A program made the translations under genes and the position numbers. The notes under the pieces were generated by a model. The model saw only the letters and a list, made by a program, of their open reading frames with translations. It was not told the origin of the DNA and searched no databases. 64,000 bases of DNA from Fistulifera solaris (taxonomy: Eukaryota > Bacillariophyta > Bacillariophyceae > Naviculales > Stauroneidaceae). The stretch spans positions 434,001 to 498,000 of the forward strand of contig AP026150.1 in assembly GCA_030295235.1 (NCBI GenBank), in the 5' to 3' direction. Below are positions 44,125-55,772 of this stretch, piece after piece (within the stretch, counting starts at the first letter, position 1; the number at the start of each line of letters is the position of its first letter).

Positions 44125-44507
44125 AAAAAACCGCTGGTTTTCTCATTTTTGTGGTGAGAATCACAAATGGTACGTACAAAAGCAAAATTTAGACTTTGAT
44201 GCTCGTTTTTAAACTAGAGTTCTTGTCATTGAGATCGAACGGCGCCCGATGGAAACCCGTCGGAGTCGGTCGGTTTTGTCTATCTATGTCTTGGACTTCA
44301 TATCGACGAGCCAGAGAAAAGCCCGGAATTAAAGCAGCCGGAGTATCATCGCTATCATGTCGCTTCCAGTGAAGTGAAGATGGCATGACGAAGATACTCA
44401 AACATCTTTTCTGACTTGGTCTCTCTTTAGGACTCTTACGCAGAAGAGAGAATCTTTACGTAGACTGGAACGTATGCCGAAGCCACCTGTTCCCTCCCTC
44501 CCTGTGC
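44125..44507. other. Convergent spacer between hydrolase and LRR-like copy D
   Basis: 383 bases that hold the 3' UTRs of two convergent genes. No gene is supported. Confidence 0.5.
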
Positions 44508-46127
44508 CTACAACCGACCATTGTCGTGTCCCTTGCTTTGACTCCCGATATAGATTGAAAGAACATCCGAGTTCATTTTCAATAACATGTAAATCACAGT
44601 GTTTGACTTCTTTTCCAGTAGAGAGCAAAGGAACCACGCACGTATCATCTCGTCCGGAATGTTGTGAAACTTCTTCATGAACCTTAAGACACCATTACGT
44701 TCTTTCATTGGTTCCACAACTTTGCGCCAAACAAACTTATCGTATAAACTGTCATCCAGGTTCACATCACGAATCATTTTATTGGTCTCAAGCATGTGGC
44801 CCAATGCAATTGTTCTCGGCACGCTTTCGAAAGCGTCCACGTCTTGAGAAGCAATTCGATTGGTCAGGGTCAGTTTCGTCAAAGTCTTATGATGACGAAC
44901 TCCATCAAAAATTGTCTCTAGATCTCCATCGAAGACTTCCGCAAAACTAAAGTCAATATCGACCAGAGACTGGTTTTCCAGCAAACCAGCCTTCATGAAA
45001 GAGAGAAGCTTTGCTTGTAACATTTTTCGATCAAGACCCGTTTCGTGTGCATTCATCACATCCCACTTGTACAAAGTCAGACGTTGAAGAATGCATTCAG
45101 GACTCCGCAACGCGTCACCGAGCGATTTCCACATGGCGATAGTCCCGAAGCCATCCATGTGAACGCCCAATGGTCCAACTCCGGTACGAATCGATTTGAG
45201 TAGAGGCAATTTGCAGTCTTCAAACGCGTTACCGGTTAGACTAAGATCCTTGACTTGCACTTGACTCAACAAGACGTTGCTCGACCACGCTGCAGTATCG
45301 TATGCCGTGAGATTCAAATGATGCACAATTCTCTTGTCCGCTAGTATACCGAGAAAGAGATTCCAATTCTCCTCATCAAATGGCTTTTGAGTTCGAATGG
45401 TGATTTTTGGAATGTGAAACGTTTCGTTCAAAAGCCGCAGGGAATGTACCATAGACGCTCCGCCATCGGAACACGAGCAATCATGTAGGCACAAACTCGA
45501 AGGCGACGAGACCAAGGCTGCGGCTTGCTTGGGATTAAAAACAAAGAACCGGAAGACTGTTTCTCGTCTAACGGTGCTTCTCAATGCTCTAATATCTTCC
45601 TCCGAGAGCGGGCATAACTTGATTTGAAAGTAGCAAGACATTGACAAAGAAGAACACCAATCATCCGACAGCCGGCAGATGAGGCCCAAAAACTCAGCAG
45701 CTGCCATGTAGGACGATCCATGCACGTCGATTTGGTATTCCTTTGCCTCCGAAGTTTGCACTACCACAGAATAGATCACATTCTGATAAACCGCCGGAAA
45801 TGAGTCATCGAGGCGCATCACACTCTTCTCAATGCCACACTGTTCGATATGAAAGTATCGGACGAAGGCACTACTGTTAATCCAAATGTAACGAAAAGCG
45901 TCATAAGCATATTTTGGCCCTTTGTCGTCTGATGATTGAAACAATTGCAGAAAATCCTTGACTGATTCCGGAGAGCGAGTCAACTGAAATTCCTGAAAAA
46001 TGTGATGCTTCTGCCTGTGAAGATGCTTCAACTTTTCGACAGCTTGAAGTACCGGCTGAACTTCCGGTGCCCTTTCTTCGAAGGAGGGATCATCTTCGAT
46101 GTAAATATCACTATCCGAATCTGACAT
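44508..46127 (-). CDS. LRR-like paralogue D (intact, divergent, minus strand)
   Basis: A single exon of 539 codons, inverted relative to copies A-C. The same block order can be followed at lower similarity: RSPESVKDFLQLF, YIWINSSAFVRYFH, FPAVYQNVIYSVVVQ, IDVHGSSYMAAAEFLGLI, SLCLHDCSCSDGGASMVHSL, PFDEENWNLFLGILADKRIVHHLNL, ECILQRLTLYKWDVM, NQSLVDIDFSF, HHKTLTKLTL, and the end VVEPMKERNGVLRFMKK...IYMLLKMNSDVLSIYI. The N-terminus is acidic (DSDSDIYIEDDPS). It is more divergent than A, B and C are from one another, so it is the oldest branch of the cluster. The function is unknown. Confidence 0.82.
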   Translation of the reverse strand: MSDSDSDIYIEDDPSFEERAPEVQPVLQAVEKLKHLHRQKHHIFQEFQLTRSPESVKDFLQLFQSSDDKGPKYAYDAFRYIWINSSAFVRYFHIEQCGIEKSVMRLDDSFPAVYQNVIYSVVVQTSEAKEYQIDVHGSSYMAAAEFLGLICRLSDDWCSSLSMSCYFQIKLCPLSEEDIRALRSTVRRETVFRFFVFNPKQAAALVSSPSSLCLHDCSCSDGGASMVHSLRLLNETFHIPKITIRTQKPFDEENWNLFLGILADKRIVHHLNLTAYDTAAWSSNVLLSQVQVKDLSLTGNAFEDCKLPLLKSIRTGVGPLGVHMDGFGTIAMWKSLGDALRSPECILQRLTLYKWDVMNAHETGLDRKMLQAKLLSFMKAGLLENQSLVDIDFSFAEVFDGDLETIFDGVRHHKTLTKLTLTNRIASQDVDAFESVPRTIALGHMLETNKMIRDVNLDDSLYDKFVWRKVVEPMKERNGVLRFMKKFHNIPDEMIRAWFLCSLLEKKSNTVIYMLLKMNSDVLSIYIGSQSKGHDNGRL

Positions 46128-46590
46128 GATTATAATGTTCTTTGGAATTCATTGACTTCATGGTCTCGTTTTGCGTTGCGAGGTTCTGACACGTACAAAG
46201 TAAAACAGGCGGACCTTACTCCTGACTGAACTCCTCATCAGTCCCGGTATCTTTCGTCTTCGTTCATTTTTAAGCCTACTTCGCTCTAAGGCCTGCTATT
46301 TCGAAATTTTCGACCGAAAATAATGATACTTAATCTCCAATGTATCAAGGTGTTGTTGTAGATGATGATATTGCACGAAATGGTGTGTAAATGTGCATTC
46401 CGAACCGTCAAATCAACCACTATGACGTAAAGTGCAAGTTCCCTTTCTCCCGAAGCAAATCGTCCTCAGTCCCGGAAACTGACAGACATTGACATCACAA
46501 CAACTGAATCGTCCACCACGTGTCGCATGAAAGAAACTATAAAATTTGTATTGAATGGACTAGTCAGAAAAAACGGCTACAGGCAACAGA
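46128..46590. other. Intergenic region upstream of LRR-like copy D
   Basis: 463 bases with no supported gene. It carries the promoter of copy D and the 3' end of the CBS gene. Confidence 0.5.
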
Positions 46591-47020
46591 TTAAGCATGA
46601 ATTCGGCCATCATCGGATCGAATCCACGGCCAAGCCTTGGCATCTCGAGCACATTCGGCAGCGACATCCCACGAGCTTACAAGTCCTACAAAGATCCCTT
46701 CGTTGTTCAAGACAACAGCATGATTAATGTGTTTCTTTTGAAACAAATCAGCTACCGTGTCTCGACTATCGGTCTCCCCGAACTGTATACAGTTCGCTAC
46801 TCATAATTTGGCTGACGGGCTGCTGCAAGTCAATGCCCCGGTGATACGACGAGGCAAGATCGGTCTTGGTAACGATACCAACTGCTTGATTCTCTCGGTT
46901 GATCACCACAACGGACGAAATCTTTTCATTTAACATGAGCGTCAAGGCGCGATCAATGGGACTGTCGTCGAAACAACTGAATACCTTGGTGGCGGGTGTC
47001 ATGAAGCCGGTTACGTGCAT
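46591..47020 (-). CDS. Twin CBS-domain protein
   Basis: CBS pairs (Bateman modules) bind adenosine nucleotides and regulate partner proteins. The ATG at 47020 gives MHVTGFMTPATKVFSCFDD. CBS1 has ALTLMLNEKISSVVVINRENQAVGIVTKTDL, then QPVSQIMSSELYTVR. At the C4 run 46776-46779 the frame breaks, and one base fewer continues as ETDSRDTVADLFQKKHINHAVVLNNEGIFVGLVSSWDVA, a proper CBS2, ending DDGRIHA at 46591. The protein is about 143 residues with no other domain, like the small stand-alone CBS proteins of plants and algae. An upstream in-frame extension to 47125 uses no conserved sequence and is ignored. There is no targeting peptide. Confidence 0.8.
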
Positions 47021-47938
47021 TGTTTTTTTTGTTTTTGTGTTGTTGATCGAGTAATAGATGATTGTTATTGTGTTTGTTTTCAAGGTTTGAGACTTATTTT
47101 GTTGTGAATTCAACTCGAGTATCAATTTTTGTGATTATTTTATCCTCCCACACTTGCAACGAAGACCAGGTGACACCGGAATTCGCATAGTCAAAATTAT
47201 GAGATCCGAACCGTCCGTGCATGATCGAAATCTCCGCAGCCTGACTTGTTAGCACAATGCAGATCAGATTCTCATCCCTCGAAAAGACGGAGGTTGGACA
47301 TGCTGTCAAAGGGTTTTGAAGCCAACATTGATCCATTCAAAGGGTGATTTTGTTGCTGTTATTGTGCGGGGGCTTATCATGTGCTTGTTACGCGAAGCTA
47401 GCACACCCAACCTCCCTTTGCCTGTTATTCTCAGTGAGGTAGCGAGATTAAAAAGGCTTAACTTTCCTCTATTTCTGGAGTTACTACCGATCGTTTTGAC
47501 AATAATAGCACTAGTAGAATAAATATATTCGATCATTTGCGATGAAAAACGGAATTGGTCGTCGCGCTTTCCTTTCAAAATCGCCACGCGTATACTTTGT
47601 ACACATGGAAATATGAAACGGACATGTCACAAACTGTATCTAACAAGAGATATCATGGGAGTACCGCAACGGAAATTTCATTCACTATAAGAGAAAATGT
47701 GAGTTTAACTCTTTACGTCCTTTTTACTTTTGCTCCAGGGTCCAGGGTTCTTTTCGTCGTTTGCGCTCGTCGTTTGAAGCTCGTTGCATGATGCGGTCGC
47801 GCTACCAGGAGGTATGCTTGTAGTTGGTGAGAAGTTACTTGTATATCCTTCTTGCGATTAATGCTCGATTACAGTTGCAACTTATCTGTTTCATTTTCGA
47901 TTTGTAAACGTTCACATCAGCAATAATTCACTTTCATT
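47021..47938. other. Divergent region, CBS protein / Rab18
   Basis: About 920 bases. Several short frames on both strands (up to 93 codons) show no recognisable sequence. Both promoters must lie here. Confidence 0.5.
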
Positions 47939-48784
47939 ATGGCAGCTCCTCCACCGCAAAGTTATCCGTACGATTACTTGTTCAAAATTTTAATCATTGG
48001 TGATGCGTCTGTCGGAAAAGTAAGCAACTTGGCAAACAATGCGCGCTGTTAAAATGGGCTTGAACAACAGCAACCACTCATGCATTCATTTATTCATTCA
48101 TTCATTTATTTATTTACTTGTTTTCTTCTCCTTGTATTACAGTCATCCATGTTACTGAGATTTACCGACGATTCGTTTGATGAGCATATTCAATCGACGA
48201 TTGGTGTGGACTTTAAAGTCAAACACTTGGAAGTCGAAGGGAAACGCGTCAAGTGTTCGGTATGGGACACGGCGGGTCAGGAACGTTTCCGTACATTGAC
48301 TTCTTCGTATTATCGCGGTGCGCATGGTGTCATTTTAGTGTACGATGTCACTCGTCAAGACAGTTTCGACAATTTGGCGCAATGGTTGAAAGAAGTACAA
48401 ATGTACACGCCGGGGAATGGTGAATCTGTCGTCAAACTGCTGGTTGGAAATAAATGTGATTTGGAACGAAAGGTACCCAAAGAACAAGCCGATTCGTGGG
48501 CTCGGTCGCAAGGGATGTTGTTCTTGGAGGCGTCCGCCAAAACACGGTTGGGGATCCGGCAGGTACGTAGTCATCCGTGAGGTGCCCCTCATCTTGACGT
48601 TTTCCTAAACCGCGTCTCAATCTTATCGCATGCTTATTAGGTATTTTTGGAAGTAGTCAAAAAGATGCTGGAGAATCCGGAATTATTGCAACAGGCTATC
48701 CCAGGACGAAAGGTTGCACCAACGGTTCAATTACGTCCGACAGCTCCGTCCCTCGATGATGATGACGAAGGGGGTTGCTGTTAA
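47939..48784 (+). CDS. RAB18: Rab18/RabC-type small GTPase
   Basis: Three exons: 47939-48019, 48143-48562 and 48641-48784, with GTAAGC and GTACGT donors. They total 215 codons including the stop. G1 is GDASVGKS, split exactly by intron 1 after Lys. Effector loop and G2: [13 protein letters not shown]3: [23 protein letters not shown]4: GNKCDLE. G5: LEASAKT. The C-terminus DDDDEGGCC ends in the double cysteine that receives geranylgeranyl groups. The [12 protein letters not shown] start and the [21 protein letters not shown] block place it in the Rab18/RabC group, which acts at ER and lipid-droplet membranes. The intron 1 region contains a TTCATTCATTTATT tract. Confidence 0.93.
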
Positions 48785-49026
48785 CTCCTTTTCAAAAACA
48801 GATGAAATCGTAGTAACTCGAACGACTCTTTATGTTTCGAAGAAGCTTTTTATCAGCATGCGTGCTCGCGATAACTTTACAACATGATATATTCCAGTCG
48901 CGCATCGGTGATTCTTCCAAAACTCATTTTATACATCTTTCTCTGTCGAACAATGATATCATAAGATAATACTCCGTAACAAACAGTGAATTCTTTTTTT
49001 CATTGACTAGTATTACAGTATTGCTT

Positions 49027-49046
49027 CTGTGTGTGTGTGTGTGTAT
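49027..49046. repeat. GT dinucleotide repeat
   Basis: A (GT)n tract of about 8 units just downstream of the 3' end of the minus strand mucin-like gene, in the convergent spacer with Rab18. Confidence 0.85.
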
Positions 49047-49051
49047 GAATA

Positions 49052-49675
49052 TTAGTCCGTTTCCCGCAACAACAATCCATCCGACATGTCGGGATTGTCT
49101 TCAAATATGATTGTATTGAGACCGGAATCGACCGTACCACGTCCCGTCAATTTCCTCCAAAGACGTTGTGTACAATCCATCGCCAGCAAGGAATACCAAA
49201 CACCCCGTAGGAAATAATAAATGCGGTATCGATTCGACATGAACGCCCCGAATCCCAAAAATACCAACAGAATAATGATGCACCACGCTATCGTTTTGGC
49301 CAAAATACTCCAAAACGACCAGTGTCGTTTCTTTTGATTGTCATTGTCTTTGCTGGAAGTTGTCGGAGTTGCCGTCGGAGTTTGACTGGTGGGGGTATGA
49401 CTTGGCGCCCGAGTGGGAGACGCCGTTGTTGTGTTTGACGTCGGTGCGCGAGTGGGAGCGAATGTCGCATTATTTGAATGAGGCGCCGCCGTGGGTGTCA
49501 TGGTTGTATTTTCATTATTATTATTATTATTATTGGAGGGAGAAGGTGTCGGTAAAGTTGCGTTGGTAGGAGCCATGGTAGGAGGATGCTTTCTTCGATC
49601 CCAGGCCGACGACACGGAACACCAAAGAAGCAGAAATAGCAGCGGTCTTAGGACGATCATTCTGTGCGGATGCAT
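49052..49675 (-). CDS. Thr/Pro/Asn-rich single-pass membrane protein
   Basis: The start is the ATG at 49675 (MHPHRMIVLRPLLFLLLWC), giving a signal peptide cleaved after SVSSA. In-frame codons further upstream are less likely. The ectodomain (about residues 30-115) is mucin-like, with Thr, Pro, Ala and Ser, an Asn run, N-glycosylation sites (NAT, NTT) and repeated TRAPTSNTT/TRAPSHTPT units. A single membrane helix follows (TIAWCIIILLVFLGFGAFM), then an 80-residue tail ending LLLRETD. This looks like a type I cell-surface protein with an O-glycosylated stalk, as found at diatom surfaces. The tail has YRIYYFLRGVWYSLL, possibly a second, re-entrant helix. No known family. Confidence 0.75.
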   Translation of the reverse strand: MHPHRMIVLRPLLFLLLWCSVSSAWDRRKHPPTMAPTNATLPTPSPSNNNNNNNENTTMTPTAAPHSNNATFAPTRAPTSNTTTASPTRAPSHTPTSQTPTATPTTSSKDNDNQKKRHWSFWSILAKTIAWCIIILLVFLGFGAFMSNRYRIYYFLRGVWYSLLAMDCTQRLWRKLTGRGTVDSGLNTIIFEDNPDMSDGLLLRETD

Positions 49676-50206
49676 CCAGGCTCTCCTATTGACAATATCG
49701 AAAATGAAAGGAGAGAGAAAAAAAAATAGAAAAGAATTGAGAAATAAGCTCTCTATTAGCAAGACTGGAGAATTGACGTCTTTTCCCGCTATACTGGTAT
49801 TCTTGTCGTTGCACGCGTTGCACGGGATGATGTCGCGTAGCGAATGTTCGTTTTATCCTCGATGCTGTCGTGTCGCAGCGGAGGACGGACAAACCATGTC
49901 AAAGTGCGGAATGCGGAATGTGGAATCACTATATTTTTTCGGTGTTTGGCATCCCATCCAACTCGTGAATGACGTCTTGTTGCAGTCCTGCTTGAAGTGG
50001 CCGCGTGGAAGCAATATTATTTTGTAAAAGTGTGTGCGCGATCGCGATGGAGTGACGAATGAATGTGTGGAACCCGGTTGTTGAAGTAAATGCGGAGCGC
50101 AAACGCAAAACCGAAAGGAGAGACACCATCGTTCGTTTCGTTTGTTGGAGTGCAACAAACAATCATCGCATCCAACCCTTACTTTCTTCACATACTACAC
50201 AATACG
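49676..50206. promoter_or_regulatory. Divergent region, mucin-like gene / HMBS
   Basis: 531 bases between divergent genes, including both promoters. Frames on both strands within 49686-50191 overlap one another and have no recognisable content, so none is called. Confidence 0.45.
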
Positions 50207-51436
<1,230 letters not shown>

Positions 51437-51638
51437 TGATTATTAATGAACACAATTCAAGTATTATTAAAGTAAATAAGAAAAAAAGTCATTATCACTA
51501 CACTTGGATTATTATAGTGAGATGGCAGTAGGAAATTGAGATCTGTGGTGGCAACAACAACCTGAAGCGACCGGACTTTTTAAACATAAGAGGTACCTGG
51601 TCGTCAAAAAGCTGACCCTCACAATGGACTGTTTTATG

Positions 51639-52846
51639 CTATATATCGAGATCGTCCTCTTCGTCGTCGTCATCTACTTCATCCTCGTCATCATAATCCA
51701 AATCATCCAGATCAACATCGTCGTCAAACAAATCTTCTTGAACATTGTCCATATCATCATCGTCTTCTTCATCCGAATCACGTTCCGCATTCTCGGCCGC
51801 TGCCTCGAACAGATCCAACGTGTTGGACTTGTTCGTAAACAGTTGATATCCCGTCAAACGATCAGACTTGTCGACTTCATTCTTTCCGCCTTTCTTTTGT
51901 TCATTTCCAACTTTTCCAATTCGCGTTCTTCGTTTTGTTTTTGTGCCATTTCCGTTTCAAAACGTTTCTTCCACGCCAAGAAATTCTCCTTGTTGCAGGG
52001 AGTGCCTTCGGCACGTCGTTTTCGTACGTCCAAGTCTTCCTTTTCCGCTTCCGTCATTTCTTCTGTAATGATTTGTGATTCAAAGACGCGTTGCTTTTCT
52101 TGTTGTATCTGTGACTGTACATGGCGGAGGAAAAGAAGAAAAAAAACAATACAGAGAAATGAGAGGAGGGGAAAATGTTTCGCAAATATTATCCGCAACA
52201 ATGTACGAGAAGCTTTTTGACGTATTTCGCCTTGTCGGCGAAACCGGGAAAAGCAAAGAAACATTACACGGATCTTGTTTTACGATCGAATCATCTTCTC
52301 TATTTTCTAGCACTGTTTGGGTTGAGTTTTTTTTGTCTTCCACTAATGTTGGTTAAAAATAAAAAGCCAACAAGTGACACATCGTTGCACAGTGCAGTGC
52401 AGTGCAGTAACACGGCTCAATATTTGTAAACGTACCGCTTGTTGTTTTCGCAACATTTGTGCATGCATCGACAAATCATCTAAACCAGGTCGATTGTTTT
52501 CTACCAGCCATTCACGGAGACACTCCGCTACCGAAAAAATACTCGGCGAACCTTCATTCGCCGCGGCTTCTTGATTGGCCAAGTTTAACAATTCTTGTTG
52601 ATGCTCAGGTGCTAATCCTTTCACAATCTCGATTTCCAGCAAGGGTAATGTTTCCGGATACGTCGGTGGAAGTGACACCAACAACTGGCATCCGACATGA
52701 TTTTCGGCTTCCGGATCGGTTTCCGGAAATAAGGTGACGACCCACCGATGATTATGATTCGTTGCACGTTCGATAGTAAAATGATGATCGAAAATTGCCG
52801 CCAATGCTTCGGCTTCCATTTCCTGTTCTTCTGCGTGATCTGTCAT
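51639..52846 (-). CDS. RWDD1: RWD-domain protein RWDD1/Gir2 homologue
   Basis: The family binds GCN1 and the DRG GTPases on ribosomes. Exon 1 (52846-52436) holds an RWD domain: EEQEMEAEALAAIF, FPETDPEAENHVGCQLLVSLPPTYPETLPLLEIE, and SIFSVAECLREWLVEN. A 321-nt intron (GTACGT..GTACAG, 52115-52435) is long for this window. Exon 2 starts SQIQQEKQRVFESQ and includes GTPCNKENFLAWKKRFE, the conserved family block. At the T4 run 51895-51898 the frame breaks, and one base more gives KGGKNEVDKSDRLTGYQLF, the expected LTG.QLF motif. The tail is strongly acidic (EEDDDDMD, LDDLDYDDEDEVDDDDEEDD), as in RWDD1. Total about 295 residues. Confidence 0.88.
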
Positions 52847-53231
52847 GATTCTATTATGTGTTGTGATTGTTGTTCTTATGTTATTGCTAATGTGTAGAGA
52901 ATAATGAAAGGTACGGTACCGGAACAGACGTCGTGTAAATACTTTTAAAGGGACGCGGTGTGGGCGAGATGCGATGCAATGTTGCGTTGTAAGGACGTTG
53001 CGCGTCTGTACGTAGTTCGAGACGACCTTAGCCGCGGGTGCACCACCAGTAATCAACAGCCCCGTAACCGTAATGGAATTTTAAAGATATTTTCTACAAG
53101 AAAACGATCTCATGAACTGGTATTACATTGGTACCGACAACTGGGCAGAACTCAATTATTGGTCGTTCTTGTTTCATTCGTTCTTCACTAATACATGTAT
53201 AATGTGCTAAGACATCTACTATTTTGGATTC
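52847..53231. other. Spacer between two minus strand genes
   Basis: 385 bases that hold the RWDD1 promoter and the 3' end of the multicopper oxidase. No gene is supported. Confidence 0.5.
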
Positions 53232-55336
53232 TTAAAGGAAAAAAAAACCTCCAATCAACGCCATCCAAACACCCATCGCGACGACTCGGATCAGACCCGA
53301 ACTTGTGGGAGTTTCTACGGTCGTCGGCGCAGGCACACTGGGAGTTGCTTCCGTGGGGGTTGGTGCATCCGGAGTCGGTGCACTTGGTTCAGCAGGAGTC
53401 GGAGCAGTGGGTGCAGCAGGAGTCGGAGCAGTGGGTTCAGCAGGAGAGGGCTCGGTCGGTTCGCTTGGTGTTTCCCCGGCAATTACTTCATAATGAGCCA
53501 TCATGCCAATGTCACTGTGAGAAGGCATGTGACAGTGGACGAGGAACATTTCACCGGGCTGCACTTTGTTGAAGCAAACATGAATGGTAATGTTCTCATT
53601 GACAGCTTCCGTGTCGCGCCAGTAAGGTTCCTCCACGTCGACTCCATCTCTCTTTAATACTAAAAATTCGGCCGTGTGCGTGTGAAACGGATGACCGGTT
53701 CCGGGAGGAAACGCTGTGACATCCCATGTCTCGCAGGTTCCGGCAGTTACTTGACCCGCGGCGACACGCGGATTCCAAATGCGATCGTTGAAACCGAACG
53801 CGACGGGGACGCCCGGTGGATTGGCGATTGTTTCATCAAACGGAAATTGGAAGAGGGGATAGGCATCCACGTCTTGCTGAAGTTGTACCAATTTGGTGGC
53901 GACGGATGGCTGCGCGGCGAGTGCTTGGTAATTTTCAGAATATCTAGGCAATTCAATCGAATCCGTCGTCAGACCTTGTCGCGTCGTAGCCGTAGTGCCT
54001 TCGGCAACATTGATAATGGCGACTTGGCGCTCGACCGCATACGATACACAGGGTGCTACGGGGATTCCAAATTGTTCTTGACAGAATTCCGGAGTGCTGG
54101 GCAAAGCTTCCCATGGAGCACGTGTCATGATGAAAGTTCCGGGTGTATCGAATTGTACCAAGAACTCCACGCGCTGTCCACCGTGCAGCTGAATCTCGTC
54201 AACTTCCATGGGCGTTGGAACAGGGAGCCCATCCAAGCCAACAATAATCATCTTGTGGTCCGGGATGGAAAGATACATGTAGGGCTCGACACCCGCGTGA
54301 GCTACGCGGAAGAGAGCCTTTTCTCCCTGCTCGAAATTGTACGTGGTGGCGTTGGGAAGATGACCATTGCACACCGATGTCCAGTTAAATTGCATGACAA
54401 TGGGAAAGAGAGGAGGTACACTGCCATTCGGATTGACGAGACCTTCGGACATCATCATCAAAACTTCGGTGGCACCTTCGACTCCAGGTGCAGTGGTAAG
54501 GTAGGGAGTGTCATCCGAAGCCGGAAGGACTTCAATAAATCCCATCAACGACGACATGTAGGAGTAAGCCGCCGTTCCGCCCGCGTGGTTGTGATACCAG
54601 TAAAGACCGGTTTCTTGATCCTCTGGTAACTCAAACGTGTACGTTTTCTCTTCTCCACCGTCAATAGATGTATGAACGTCTTCTTCCGTGAACGAAAGAG
54701 ACATTCCGTGGAAGTGGAGGTTCATGTAATTGAGACCCCAGTAGCCAAACTGGGGCGCACCCTGAGAGAAGGGAGAGAGAGAAGAGAGAGACGGAGTGAG
54801 ACAGGCAGGAGAGTGCGATAGACACGAACATGCAATAATATACTTACATAAGCTCCGAGAGGAGAAATACGGTTCACAATGGCCGTGACATTGTTTTCGT
54901 CACTTTCCGCATCACGAACGTACGCATAGAGCTCCTTGTCCAAATCCGAGCCGGGGGGCAAGTTGTTGCGGAGCGTGACTTTCATCGTATCTCCTTGACG
55001 AACCCGTAGCGTGGGTCCTACCGGAAGATCGTTGTAACCAGGAGCCAGGCGGCTTCCGGTTTCCGACCATTCAATGCCTTGGAGCGATTCGACCATGTCG
55101 ACGGTGAGAGTTACTTCGAGTAGACCATTCTCGCTAGAAATGACTTCCGGCTGGAGAATATAGAAGTCAATGTAGAAGTGAACGCATGATAGTAACAGAA
55201 ACAATGTTAGCGTAAACATCCAGCAACAGTGACTTCGATCGTTGACGACACGGAAAGAACTCACCTGGTAGCTCAATTCCGCAGAGAGAGCGCTTCCCAG
55301 CGAAGCAAGTAGGAAAGAAACAGACGACAATCTCAT
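53232..55336 (-). CDS. Multicopper oxidase (laccase/ferroxidase-like), surface anchored
   Basis: Three exons: 55336-55265, 55150-54848 and 54761-53232, joined by GTGAGT..CTCCAG (114 nt) and GTAAGT..CTCAG (86 nt) introns. About 634 residues. The first exon is a signal peptide (MRLSSVSFLLASLGSALSA). All four copper motifs are present in order: LHFHGM, YWYHNHAGG, HPFHTHTAEFLVL and HCHMPSHSDIGMM, so type 1, 2 and 3 sites are complete and Met is a possible axial ligand. A Pro/Thr/Ala/Glu-rich repeat follows, then a hydrophobic C-terminus (VVAMGVWMALIGGFFFL) that is either a membrane anchor or a GPI signal. The enzyme probably oxidises phenolics or metals such as iron or manganese outside the cell. 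The substrate cannot be decided from sequence. Confidence 0.93.
53330..53455. repeat. Short tandem repeats coding a Pro/Thr/Ala stalk
   Basis: Imperfect repeats of GCAG(C/G)AGGAGTCGGAGCAGTG type (about 30 bases, + strand) encode PTPA(A/E)P units near the C-terminus of the multicopper oxidase. Confidence 0.75.
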
Positions 55337-55772
55337 GGCAAAGCAATCCACCTAAATGTGCTTATGCGTTTGTTGGTGACAAAAGATTTTTCTGCCGGTT
55401 TGTTTGTGAGAGGAAGCATTCGGGTGGATCTTTACCTTTTTCGCTCAAAGGTCTCAACTCTCCATGCAACAATCGGCTTCCGCGTAACTGCAATAACACC
55501 GGAAACACATTGGCCTCGTCAAGATGTCCATCGTACACAAAGTATGAGAACAAAAATAACTAGATGATGATTTTTTTCACTTTAGGAGCGATAGTATTTT
55601 TATATGCATGTTGAAGTGCAAACAGGGTCAAAGATTGACACTCAGTGTTCCGTGATCCATGTTCCACGTCTGCTTGCCAGTAGTAAATGATAACGTCACG
55701 GTTTGACGTTTCACGTTTTAGACTTATTACTTATCAACTCGCCTGTCCACATTTCAAAGATCCAAAAGGGCA
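55337..55772. promoter_or_regulatory. Divergent region, multicopper oxidase / WD40 gene
   Basis: 436 bases between divergent genes. No ORF is supported. Both promoters should lie here. A GTTCCGTGATCCATGTTCC patch near 55648 contains a partial direct repeat. Confidence 0.45.

Noticed and set aside
53676-54629. 317-codon open frame on the + strand
   Set aside because: Antisense shadow of the multicopper oxidase, whose copper motifs are complete on the other strand.
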